A stretch of 13,259 nt of DNA from VAZQ01 sp036502925 (GTDB taxonomy: Bacteria; Pseudomonadota; Alphaproteobacteria; Rhizobiales; Xanthobacteraceae): the NCBI GenBank assembly GCA_036502925.1, contig DASXXS010000299.1, positions 1 through 13,259 on the forward strand. The letters are read 5' to 3'. A program made the position numbers and the translations under genes. The notes under the pieces were generated by a model that was not told the origin of the DNA, did no database searches, and saw only the letters and a list, made by a program, of their open reading frames with translations. Shown here piece by piece: positions 6,604-13,259 of the stretch (its first letter is position 1; every line of letters starts with the position of its first letter).

Positions 6604-7977
6604 TCATCCGCGCAGCACGCCGAGATCGATCGGCTCATTGAAGAGTTTCCCGGCGAGTTTGAGCGCCGCCTCCGTCCGATCCTTTTCCCAGCCGCCGTGT
6701 TGCGCGTTGAGGACGAACTTCTCCTCGAGATCGGTCCGGCTGAGCGGCTCATGGGCGCCGCCGCGCAGATGCGGCTGGCGTTCCTCGATCACGCTGCCGT
6801 CGGCCAGCACCAGGCGGATATGGCCGGTGAACTCGTTCGGATACGGATTGTCCGGATCGATCCGGTAGCGCACCTTGGATGCCAGGGCGAGCACGGCGGG
6901 CTCGCGCACGGCCGCATCCGAGAACGCATCGAGCCCGACATTGCCGCGCACGAAGCCGGCCGCGATGCAATAGGGGCTGGAGAACTTGGCGCCGTAGCCG
7001 TTGCCCGGATGCTGCTTGGCGGCGAGCGGCTCCCACAGCCGGTGCACCGTTCCTTCCGCCACCTCGCACACCATCTCCTTGATCGCATCCGGCTTGATCC
7101 CGCGTCCCGCGAGCCGCCGCGCGCAGTCGATATAGGGATGAGTCATGGTGCCGCATGGATAGGGTTTGAAGGCGAGCGTCTGCGTCACCCAGCGCTCGCC
7201 GAAATCGCCGATCAATGCGTCATAGTCGCCGGCGGTGGTGTGGGCGAAGCCATGAAAGAGCCCGTGCACCCCCTCGAACACGGTGCGCGGGCCGACGAAT
7301 CCTTCCCGTCCCAGCAGCGCCGCCCGCAGGCCCGACTGCGCGGCCCAGCCCGGGTGAAGGCGCTTGGTCCAGGCGCCTTCGGCCAGATATTCGATGATGC
7401 CGCTCGCCATGGAGCCGGCGATGCCGAGCGCGTCGACCATCTGGCGCGGTTGCAGCCCCAGCGCCGCCCCGACGCCGGCGGCAGCCGCCATGGCGCCGAA
7501 GATCGCGGTCGGATGGAAGCCGGCCTTGTGCACCGCCTTCGGGGCCACCAGCCCGAGCCGGCAGATCGTCTCGACCCCGACCGCGATGCCTAAGAGCGCC
7601 GCCTGCCCGTGCAAAGCGTGCCGCTCGCAAGCCGCCAGCACCGCCGGAACGATGACGGCGCCGGCATGCACGGGACCGCCCTCGAACGTGTCGTCGAAGT
7701 CCTCGCCATGGGCCGCGGTGCCGTTGACGAAGGCGGCGCCGGCCGCACTCAGCGGCCGCGCGTGCCCGATCGCGGTGCAGCTGCCTTCATCGTCCCAGCC
7801 CGCGAGCGCGCTCCTCACGTAAGGCTCGCGGCACGCCGTCGCGCACAGGCCGATGACGTCGATCAGGAGATCTTCGCATTTGCGGCGCACGGCGGCGGGC
7901 AGCCGCGCCGGATCGAGCGCGGTGATCTTGTTCGCCAGGTGCTCGGCGACGGCAGTATGGGGAAGCTCGGCGTCCAT
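6604..7977 (-). CDS. MmgE/PrpD family protein
   Basis: 457 aa, the usual length for the MmgE/PrpD family, which includes 2-methylcitrate dehydratase, cis-aconitate decarboxylase and iminodisuccinate epimerase. Visible signatures are NGTAAHGEDFDDT (85-97), GFHPTAIFGA (153-162), TKRLHPGWAAQSG (204-216) and FKPYPCG (270-276). The family typically eliminates water or CO2, or epimerises, on polycarboxylic acids, without a cofactor. The exact substrate cannot be assigned here. It lies directly downstream of the permease (35-bp gap) and upstream of SDR and aldehyde dehydrogenase genes, so it probably acts on the imported compound or an early intermediate. No strong ribosome-binding site is visible before ATG, which suggests coupling or an unusual initiation region. 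Its stop codon is 8 bp from the DUF559 element. Confidence 0.9.
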   Translation of the reverse strand: MDAELPHTAVAEHLANKITALDPARLPAAVRRKCEDLLIDVIGLCATACREPYVRSALAGWDDEGSCTAIGHARPLSAAGAAFVNGTAAHGEDFDDTFEGGPVHAGAVIVPAVLAACERHALHGQAALLGIAVGVETICRLGLVAPKAVHKAGFHPTAIFGAMAAAAGVGAALGLQPRQMVDALGIAGSMASGIIEYLAEGAWTKRLHPGWAAQSGLRAALLGREGFVGPRTVFEGVHGLFHGFAHTTAGDYDALIGDFGERWVTQTLAFKPYPCGTMTHPYIDCARRLAGRGIKPDAIKEMVCEVAEGTVHRLWEPLAAKQHPGNGYGAKFSSPYCIAAGFVRGNVGLDAFSDAAVREPAVLALASKVRYRIDPDNPYPNEFTGHIRLVLADGSVIEERQPHLRGGAHEPLSRTDLEEKFVLNAQHGGWEKDRTEAALKLAGKLFNEPIDLGVLRG

Positions 7978-8012
7978 GCGGTTTCAAGTGTTGGGGGTTG
8001 AAGTGTCGGAGA

Positions 8013-9731
8013 TCAGGTGTTGCGCAGCCGGACGCCGCCGAAGCCGGGAATTTGATTGACGGCGGTGACGACCGCAAAGGTGATGACAAGCATGATGAGG
8101 CCCAAGACCGCAATGGCGCCGAGGTCGCCGCTTTCGTTGAGATCGAAGATGAGGACCGAGATGACCTTGGTCTCCGAGGTGAACAGGATGATGGCGGCGG
8201 ACAGCTCGCGAATGACGCCGACGAAGATGAAGCACCAGGTCGCGATCACGCTGGTGCGCAGGAGCGGCGCGGTGATGTCGCGCAGCGTTCGCAGCCGTGT
8301 GGCGCCGAGAATGCGGCCGGCATCCTCGAGGTCAGCATGCACCGAGCGGAACGCCGACTGCAGCTGCTGGTAGGCGGCCGGCAGCGCGATGGTCACAAAC
8401 GCGATCAGCAGGATCCACAAGGTGCCGTAGAGCACGAACGGCGGCCTGGTGTAGCTCAGGAACAGCCCGACCCCGAGCACGATGCCCGGGATCGCGACCG
8501 GAGCGGTGGCCAGGAAGCCGAGCACGCGGTGGCCGGTCACCGCCTTGCGGGCGGTGAGATAACCGATCACGAGCGCCATCATGGTGCCGACGGTGGCCGA
8601 CAGCGTCCCCAGCAGGAACGTGTTCTTGACCGCGAGCTGCGTCGCCGACAATTCGAAGAACACGAACTGGACGTTGTGGAATGTGAAATTGTCGAACGAG
8701 ATGAACTGCGATGCCACCCGCGAGAATGCCGCATTGAACAAGGCCCCATAGGGCAGGAAGACCGGGCACAGCAGAACCGCGAACACCCCGGCGAGCGCCA
8801 GCCAGCGGCCGCGCCCGAGCTTGACCTGGCGCGGATCGCCCTGCTTGCCGGCGAGCACCGAATAGCCGCGGCGCCCGAGAATGACATGCTCGGCGCGCAA
8901 CAACAGGACGGTGAGCGCGAGCAGCGGCAGCGAAGCCGCGGCCGCCAGCTCGAGCTTGGGAGGATACTGGAACAGGCTCCAGATTTTCGTGGTCATGGTG
9001 TGGAAGCCGGCCGGCAGCGCCAGGATCGCGGGCGAGCCGAACAGCGTCATGGCCTGCAGGAAGGCGACCAGCGCGCCGGCCAGCAGCGCCGGGAGCGCGA
9101 GCGGGATGGTCACGCGCCGCGCGGTCACCCAGGTGCCGCCGCCGAGGATCGCGGAGGCATCTTCGAGCTCGCCCGGAATCCGATCGAGCGTATTGGCGAT
9201 CAGCACGAACACGTAAGGAAACGTGTAGCAGGAGATCACGAAGATGAGCCCCGTCAGGGTATAGATGTTGAACAGGTGCTCGTCCGGCGGCGCGCCGCTT
9301 AAGGCCCGATAGGCCTTGTTGATGAGCCCGCTGTTGGGCGCCGCCAAGAGCTCCCAGGCGATCGCGCCCAGGAACGGCGGCGTCACGAACGAGGCGGTCA
9401 CCAGCATCCGCACGGTGCGCCGCAACGGCATGTCGGTGCGCGCCACCAGCCAGCCGATCGGCGCTGCCACCAGGCAGCAGATGATGCTCGAGGAGGTCGC
9501 GATGATGAGGGTCGTGATCAGCGGATCGAGGAAGATCGGATTGGTGACGAGCTCGGTGAAATTGGACAAGGTGAAGGCGCCGCTGCGGTCGACCAGGCTG
9601 TAATAGACCAGCCACGACAGCGGCAGCACGATCATCACGCACAGAAGCGCCGCGAACAGAATGAGGATCGGCCAGGACAGATCGAACCTGGCCGGTCGCC
9701 ATGCAGGTACGGCGGGCAACGCGACGGTCAC
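8013..9731 (-). CDS. ABC transporter permease, fused two-domain (iron/thiamine/organic-anion type)
   Basis: 572 aa from a GTG start at 9731. The frame extends to an ATG at 9791, but those 20 residues (beginning MCRVPAFAGTT) are translated from a palindromic repeat, so I reject them. Two BPD_transp_1 modules each carry several hydrophobic segments. The first is at about residues 20-280, with its EAA loop near 188-209 (EDASAILGGGTWVTARRV). The second is at about 310-560, with its EAA loop near 467-488 (LEDAGRILGATRLRTLRD). Fused dual-domain permeases are typical of the FbpB/AfuB/ThiP-like group, where one polypeptide forms the whole channel in the inner membrane. The ATPase and two solute-binding proteins upstream in the same orientation should complete the transporter. 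The repeat cluster at 9760-9936 separates it from the binding-protein gene, so its expression may be set independently. Confidence 0.88.
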   Translation of the reverse strand: MTVALPAVPAWRPARFDLSWPILILFAALLCVMIVLPLSWLVYYSLVDRSGAFTLSNFTELVTNPIFLDPLITTLIIATSSSIICCLVAAPIGWLVARTDMPLRRTVRMLVTASFVTPPFLGAIAWELLAAPNSGLINKAYRALSGAPPDEHLFNIYTLTGLIFVISCYTFPYVFVLIANTLDRIPGELEDASAILGGGTWVTARRVTIPLALPALLAGALVAFLQAMTLFGSPAILALPAGFHTMTTKIWSLFQYPPKLELAAAASLPLLALTVLLLRAEHVILGRRGYSVLAGKQGDPRQVKLGRGRWLALAGVFAVLLCPVFLPYGALFNAAFSRVASQFISFDNFTFHNVQFVFFELSATQLAVKNTFLLGTLSATVGTMMALVIGYLTARKAVTGHRVLGFLATAPVAIPGIVLGVGLFLSYTRPPFVLYGTLWILLIAFVTIALPAAYQQLQSAFRSVHADLEDAGRILGATRLRTLRDITAPLLRTSVIATWCFIFVGVIRELSAAIILFTSETKVISVLIFDLNESGDLGAIAVLGLIMLVITFAVVTAVNQIPGFGGVRLRNT

Positions 9732-9759
9732 GAAAGTGCCCCGTGGGAACGGACTCGCG

Positions 9760-9784
9760 GTCGTCCCTGCGAAAGCAGGGACCC
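9760..9784. repeat. Solo palindromic repeat arm
   Basis: An 8-bp stem GTCCCTGC (9763-9770) and GCAGGGAC (9775-9782) with a GAAA loop lies in the context GTCG...CCC. It matches the left arm of the twin element at 11122-11205 over at least 25 bp but has no inverted partner nearby. It lies just upstream of the permease start and generates the false N-terminal extension of that frame. Confidence 0.65.
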
Positions 9785-9802
9785 GGCACAACGCGGCCTG
9801 AT

Positions 9803-9936
9803 CCCTCCCCCTGAAAGGGGGAGGGTGGCGCCGAAGGCGCCGGGTGGGGGTCCCGTCTCACGGCAGATTCCGTGTTTGTTACGTGACTCCCACCCGACCC
9901 GCTTCGCGGGTCGACCTCCCCCTTTCAGGGGGAGGT
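9803..9936. mobile_element. Gene-less palindromic element related to the DUF559 unit
   Basis: The 134-bp unit has the same order as the DUF559 element. The left outer hairpin pairs CCCTCCCCCT (9803-9812) with AGGGGGAGGG (9816-9825). The left GC hairpin pairs GGCGCC (9827-9832) with GGCGCC (9836-9841). GGGTGGGGGT follows, then a centre of about 35 bp, then ACTCCCACCC (9886-9895). The right GC hairpin pairs GACCCGC (9896-9902) with GCGGGTC (9906-9912), and the right outer hairpin pairs ACCTCCCCCT (9914-9923) with AGGGGGAGGT (9927-9936). It reads as a non-autonomous, MITE/REPIN-like form between the binding-protein and permease genes. Confidence 0.6.
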
Positions 9937-9974
9937 ATCGCTGAGAGCGCGGTGGTTTCGTCATATCCGATAGC

Positions 9975-9996
9975 CCTAGGGTCAAGCCCGGGACGA
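9975..9996. repeat. Possible degenerate repeat fragment
   Basis: The segment containing GTCAAGCCCGGGACGAC resembles half of common alphaproteobacterial intergenic palindromes, recognised from memory only. No complete partner arm is visible. The rest of 9937-10029, up to the binding-protein stop codon, holds nothing else I can support. Confidence 0.25.
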
Positions 9997-10029
9997 CGCA
10001 GAACTGGTCTTGCTCGGTCTCGTTGCCCA

Positions 10030-11103
10030 TCACACCCCGAAAATCCTGGCATAGCGGGCCTTGATCTCCTCGGCCTGCGCCTCGACCGCCGCCGGATCGT
10101 CCGTCATGACCTTGATCTGCGCCAGCGGCCGGCGCCCCGGCTTTTCCGTCACTTGCGGATGGGCGGAATGCTGCGCGGCAAAGTCGCAGAGCAGCTGCTG
10201 GCCTTCGCGCGAGAAGATGTAGCTCTGCAGCAGGCGCGCCGCATTGGGATTGGGCGCGCCCTTGAGAACACCGTTCGGGCACACGATGAGCGGCGAGCCT
10301 TCGATCGGATAGACCACCTCGACCGGTCTGCCGGCCTCCTTGAGCTGGACCAGGTTGAAGTCGTTGCCGTCCGCCATGACGGCGCGCTCGCCGAGCGCGA
10401 GCTTGTTGGGCGGATCGACCGCCGACTGGACCTGCAAGACCTTCTGCTTCGCGAGCTTCTCGAAATAATCCCAGCCGAGCTCGCGCGCGATCTGGAAGGT
10501 CGCGGTCATGATCGTGCCGCTGTAGGAAGGATGCGCCTTGACGATCTTGTTCATCCACCGCGGATGCAGCAGATCCACGAAGCTCCTCGGCGCATCCTGC
10601 GGCTTGACCAGATCGGTATTGTAGCCGAGCGACACCACCGAGACGCGCGCGGTCGCATAGCAGCCGTCGGGATCGCGATGCTCGGGCGGGAAATATCGGG
10701 CGACCTCCTCCGGCACAAAGGGCGCGAGCCAGCCATTGCGTTTCCAGACGACGAAGTGCGACGCATCGGAGGCGTGGATGACGTCGGCGGCGAAGATATT
10801 GGCGGCATATTCCTGGGCGAGGCGCTGGAATTGCCGCTCCGAGCCCGTGCGCTCGATCCGCACCGCGATGCCGGGATATTTTGCCTCGAAGCCGCGCGCC
10901 ACGCGTTCGGCGACCGGCAGGTCCATGGCCGCATACCAAACCGCCCTGCCCTCTTTCCGCGCCGCATCGATGAGCGCGGGCGTAATGGCCGATGGCTCCG
11001 GCGCCGCCGCCCGCAACGGCGCCGCGAAGGTTGCGGCCGCGAGCGCCGTGGACGCCCCGAGCAGCTCGCGCCTGGAGAATGCGATGTCACGCATGGCCTT
11101 CAT
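10030..11103 (-). CDS. ABC transporter solute-binding protein, Tat-exported (copy 2)
   Basis: 357 aa from ATG 11103; ATGs at 11109 and 11094 are equally possible. The longer frame to 11148 begins MGPCFRRDD, which is repeat-derived and rejected. GGATGAAG precedes the chosen ATG. The N-terminus has a twin-arginine motif, SRRELL, followed by an Ala-rich stretch, so export of a folded protein to the periplasm is expected. The body matches the FbpA/AfuA-like extracellular binding protein group, with APNPNAARLLQSYIFSREGQQLL near the C-terminus. At the place where ferric-binding members carry adjacent tyrosines this protein reads GNDFNLVQLKEAG, so iron is unlikely and a small organic anion more likely. 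It is closely paralogous to the gene at 11215-12285; both end with KARY and LFGV or IFGV. It should deliver substrate to the permease encoded downstream. Confidence 0.88.
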   Translation of the reverse strand: MKAMRDIAFSRRELLGASTALAAATFAAPLRAAAPEPSAITPALIDAARKEGRAVWYAAMDLPVAERVARGFEAKYPGIAVRIERTGSERQFQRLAQEYAANIFAADVIHASDASHFVVWKRNGWLAPFVPEEVARYFPPEHRDPDGCYATARVSVVSLGYNTDLVKPQDAPRSFVDLLHPRWMNKIVKAHPSYSGTIMTATFQIARELGWDYFEKLAKQKVLQVQSAVDPPNKLALGERAVMADGNDFNLVQLKEAGRPVEVVYPIEGSPLIVCPNGVLKGAPNPNAARLLQSYIFSREGQQLLCDFAAQHSAHPQVTEKPGRRPLAQIKVMTDDPAAVEAQAEEIKARYARIFGV

Positions 11104-11121
11104 CTTCATCCAAACATCCGC

Positions 11122-11205
11122 GTCGTCCCTGCGAAAGCAGGGACCCATACGCCGCAGCCAATCGAGAGCGCACGGCGTATGGGTCCTCGCTTTCGCGAGG
11201 ACGAC
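11122..11205. repeat. Twin-hairpin palindromic element (REPIN-like) between binding-protein genes
   Basis: Two 33-bp arms (11122-11154 and 11173-11205) are inverted copies with only four mismatches, separated by 18 bp. Each arm has its own hairpin. The left pairs GTCCCTGC (11125-11132) with GCAGGGAC (11137-11144), and the right pairs GTCCTCGC (11183-11190) with GCGAGGAC (11195-11202), both with 4-nt loops. The four mismatches fall as compensated pairs within the stems. The element fills almost the whole gap between the two genes and is likely to form a strong structure in the mRNA. Confidence 0.8.
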
Positions 11206-11214
11206 AGTGTGGCG

Positions 11215-12285
11215 TTACACGCCGAACAGCTTGGTGTAGCGCGCCTTGATGTCCTCGGCCGCCTTCTCGACGCCGGCCGGATCATCCTTCATCTTCTTGA
11301 TCTCCCCGAACGGCCTGCGGCCCGGCTTCTCCTTGGTCTGCGGGTGCATGGAGCGAAGCCCGCCGACATCGATCAGGGATTGCTGGCCCTCCACCGAGAA
11401 GCAATAGCTCTGGAACAGCCGGCCGGCATTCGGATTGGGCGCGGCCTTGAGCAGGCCGTTGGGGCCGACGATGAGCGGGGAGCCCTCGGCCGGATAGACG
11501 ATCTCGACCGGCTTGCCGCCCTCTTTGAGCTGGAACATGTTGTATTCGTTGCCGTCCGCCATCACGGCCCGCTCGCCGATCTCGAGCTTCTTGGGCGAGT
11601 CGGCGGAGGACTGCACCTGCATGACGTTCTGCTTGGCGAGCTTCTCGAAATAATCCCAGCCGATATCGCGCGCCATCTGGAAGGTCGCCGTCATGATGGT
11701 GCCGCTGTAGCCCGGATGCGCCTTGACGATCTTGCCCTTCCATTTCGAATCGAGCAGGTCGGCGAAGCTCTTGGGCGCGTCCGCGGCTTTCACCTGATCG
11801 GTATTGTAGCCCATGACGCTGAGCCAGACCCGGAAGCTGGCGAACATGCCGTCTGGATCCTTGTGCTCCTCCGGATAGAACCTGGCGACGTCTTCCGGGA
11901 CATAAGGCTCGAGAATTCCGTCGCGTTTCCACACGATGAAATGCGACGCGTCGGACGACTGCACGACATCGACCGCATGGACGCGGCTTTGATATTCCTG
12001 GCCGATGCGCTGGAACACGCGCTCGGCGCCGGTTCGCTCGACCCGCACCGCGACGCCGGAATATTTCGCCTCGAACGCCTTGGCGACTCGTTCGGCCGCC
12101 GGCAGGTCGACCGACGTGTACCAGACGACCTTACCTTCCTTCCTGGCCGCGTCGATCAAGGCCGGCGTGACGGTGCTGGCAGGAGGGGCGGCCGCCCTGA
12201 CCGAGGTCGCCGCTATCGAGGTCGCGAAGGCATCGGCTGCGAGCGCGGTCGAGCCCTTCAGGATGTCGCGTCTGGAAAATTCCAT
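11215..12285 (-). CDS. ABC transporter solute-binding protein, Tat-exported (copy 1)
   Basis: 356 aa. Start at ATG 12285, preceded by GAGGACGG at good spacing; the frame stays open upstream only as antisense or shadow of the ATPase gene. Residues 1-31 form a Tat signal with SRRDIL at 4-9. The mature protein has the FbpA/AfuA-like binding fold, with the hinge-type segments WYTSVDLPAAERVAKAFEA (55-73) and VQSSDASHFIVWK (108-120) and the C-terminal APNPNAGRLFQSYCFSVEG (282-300). The ferric-site region reads GNEYNMFQLKEGG (245-257), with one Tyr rather than a Tyr pair, so iron specificity is doubtful. The ATPase gene ends 20 bp upstream and the second binding protein follows after a palindromic element. 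The pair looks like a tandem duplication giving one transporter two receptors, perhaps with different ligand preference. Confidence 0.9.
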   Translation of the reverse strand: MEFSRRDILKGSTALAADAFATSIAATSVRAAAPPASTVTPALIDAARKEGKVVWYTSVDLPAAERVAKAFEAKYSGVAVRVERTGAERVFQRIGQEYQSRVHAVDVVQSSDASHFIVWKRDGILEPYVPEDVARFYPEEHKDPDGMFASFRVWLSVMGYNTDQVKAADAPKSFADLLDSKWKGKIVKAHPGYSGTIMTATFQMARDIGWDYFEKLAKQNVMQVQSSADSPKKLEIGERAVMADGNEYNMFQLKEGGKPVEIVYPAEGSPLIVGPNGLLKAAPNPNAGRLFQSYCFSVEGQQSLIDVGGLRSMHPQTKEKPGRRPFGEIKKMKDDPAGVEKAAEDIKARYTKLFGV

Positions 12286-12305
12286 TGTCCGTCCTCTGTG
12301 CTCCG

Positions 12306-13259
12306 TCACCCGCTCAGCAAGCGGCAGCCGTCGTGCGGCATATAGAGCCAAACCGGGGCACCCTGCGGAACGTTTTCGGCCGGCGGGGCGACCACGCGCA
12401 GCTGCGTGTCGTCGGCTGCCGCCACCATATAATCGCGGCTCGAACCGAGAAAGACCTGCCGCACCACCCTTGCCGGCACCACGTTCTCCATCCTCTCGGG
12501 CGGGCTGACCGAAAGCCTGATGAGGTGGGGCCGGATCGAGACCGCGACATCGCTGCCGGCCGCGAGCTGTCGTCCGCTGCAGCGCAGCATGGTGCCGGCG
12601 CACGCGACGCGGCCGTCATCGGCCACTTTGCCTTTGACCACATTGCTGCCGCCGATGAACCGGGCGACGAATTCGGAGCGGGGGCGTTCATAGATATCCT
12701 CGGGCGAGCCCGCCTGCTCGACCTTGCCGGCGTTCATCACCGCGATGACATCGGCGGTGGTCATCGCCTCGGACTGATCATGGGTGACATAGACCGTGGT
12801 GTAGCGGTATTGGTCGTGCAGGCGGCGTACCTCGAACCGCATCTCCTCGCGCAGATTGGCATCGAGGTTGGACAGCGGCTCATCGAGCAGCAAGGTCTCG
12901 GGCTCGACCACCAGCGCCCGCGCCAGCGCCACGCGTTGCTGCTGGCCGCCGGACAGCTCGCCCGGATAGCGGTCCGCCAAATGTTCCAGATGGGTGGTCG
13001 TGAGAATGGACTTGAGCTTGCGGGCGACCGTGTCGCGGTCGTTCTTGCGCAGCTTGAGGCCATAGGCGACGTTTTCGCCCACCGTCATATGCGGCCACAG
13101 CGCGTAGCTCTGGAAGATCATCGACATGTTGCGCTGCTCGGGCGGCAGCGTGCGCGCCGGCGACGACACGATCCGCTCGCCGACGCGGATCTCGCCGGCG
13201 GAAGGCTCCACAAAGCCCGCGATGAGGCGAAGCGTCGTGGTCTTGCCGCAGCCCGAGGG
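12306..13259 (-). CDS. ABC transporter ATP-binding protein (5' end outside window)
   Basis: 317 residues are visible; the N-terminus, probably about 30-45 aa, lies beyond the window. The frame enters at the window edge inside Walker A (PSGCGKTT). The remaining signatures are intact, counted from the first visible residue: Q-loop MIFQSYALWPHM (47-58), signature LSGGQQQR (102-109), Walker B TLLLDEPLSNLD (122-133) and H-loop VTHDQSEAM (158-166). A C-terminal TOBE-like domain follows from about 200, with SIRPHLIRLS at 241-250. This is the PotA/FbpC-type importer ATPase, which should energise the fused permease from the cytoplasmic side. Only 20 bp separate its stop from the first binding-protein start, so it probably leads, or lies early in, the operon. 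A GTG at 13211 is an internal Val codon and not the start. Confidence 0.92.
   Translation of the reverse strand, partial: PSGCGKTTTLRLIAGFVEPSAGEIRVGERIVSSPARTLPPEQRNMSMIFQSYALWPHMTVGENVAYGLKLRKNDRDTVARKLKSILTTTHLEHLADRYPGELSGGQQQRVALARALVVEPETLLLDEPLSNLDANLREEMRFEVRRLHDQYRYTTVYVTHDQSEAMTTADVIAVMNAGKVEQAGSPEDIYERPRSEFVARFIGGSNVVKGKVADDGRVACAGTMLRCSGRQLAAGSDVAVSIRPHLIRLSVSPPERMENVVPARVVRQVFLGSSRDYMVAAADDTQLRVVAPPAENVPQGAPVWLYMPHDGCRLLSG

Noticed and set aside
6001..6605. Possible target-site duplication around the DUF559 element
   Set aside because: The flanks CGGTGCTCTC and CGGCGCCTCA share only scattered bases, so they cannot be claimed as a direct duplication.
7998..9302. 434-aa open frame on the + strand opposite the permease
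   Set aside because: It is highly charged and Gln/Arg-rich, antisense to a clear membrane protein, with no domain recognisable.
9728..10939. 403-aa minus-strand frame overlapping the second solute-binding protein
   Set aside because: It is an out-of-frame reading of the binding-protein gene continuing through repeats; the Tat-signal-bearing frame is the real gene.
9760..11205. Repeated GTCGTCCCTGC hairpins as a CRISPR array
   Set aside because: Copies are few, irregularly spaced and partly inverted, with genes between them; there is no array periodicity and no cas gene.
9844..12345. 833-aa open frame on the + strand, the longest in the window
   Set aside because: It runs antisense across both solute-binding-protein genes and the repeats. 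Its translation is rich in Arg, Asp, Gly and His with no recognisable domain, which is typical of GC-rich antisense shadow.
10030..13259. Ferric iron transporter (FbpABC) assignment
   Set aside because: Subunit families match, but neither binding protein shows the adjacent Tyr pair at the expected place, and the enzyme neighbours suggest an organic substrate.

Overview
The window is high-GC DNA with alphaproteobacterial character, most like the Bradyrhizobium/Rhodopseudomonas group. That placement is inferred from gene content, codon bias towards G/C, Tat-dependent solute-binding proteins and the dense palindromic intergenic repeats. No rRNA or other phylogenetic marker is present, so it is tentative.

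Left part (1-3660, + strand): two paralogous exported proteins of 558 and 555 aa. Each combines a signal peptide, a carboxypeptidase-regulatory-like beta-sandwich, one c-type haem motif (CxxCH) and a C-terminal beta-propeller resembling virginiamycin B lyase (Vgb/streptogramin lyase). The gap between them carries a twin-hairpin repeat, a rho-independent terminator and a perfect 12-bp palindrome upstream of the second gene. A second terminator-like hairpin lies between the second gene and the convergent operon.

Right part (3661-13259, - strand): a transport and catabolism cluster read right to left. The order is ABC ATPase (cut by the window edge inside Walker A), two paralogous Tat-exported solute-binding proteins, a fused two-domain permease, an MmgE/PrpD-family protein, an SDR-family protein and a succinate-semialdehyde-type aldehyde dehydrogenase. 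The likely sense is uptake of a small organic compound followed by dehydration or isomerisation and aldehyde oxidation. The substrate cannot be read from sequence.

Superimposed on the cluster are palindromic repeat elements. The most striking is a 585-bp unit (6011-6595) bounded by two-hairpin inverted repeats and carrying a DUF559 (Vsr-like nuclease) gene. It sits 8 bp downstream of the MmgE/PrpD stop codon. A 134-bp unit with the same hairpin architecture but no gene lies at 9803-9936. This looks like an autonomous/non-autonomous pair, analogous to REPINs and their RAYT transposases but with a DUF559 nuclease as the candidate partner. A different twin-hairpin element (11122-11205) separates the two solute-binding-protein genes. 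These repeats also create spurious upstream extensions of two genes, so starts were chosen inside the longest open frames.
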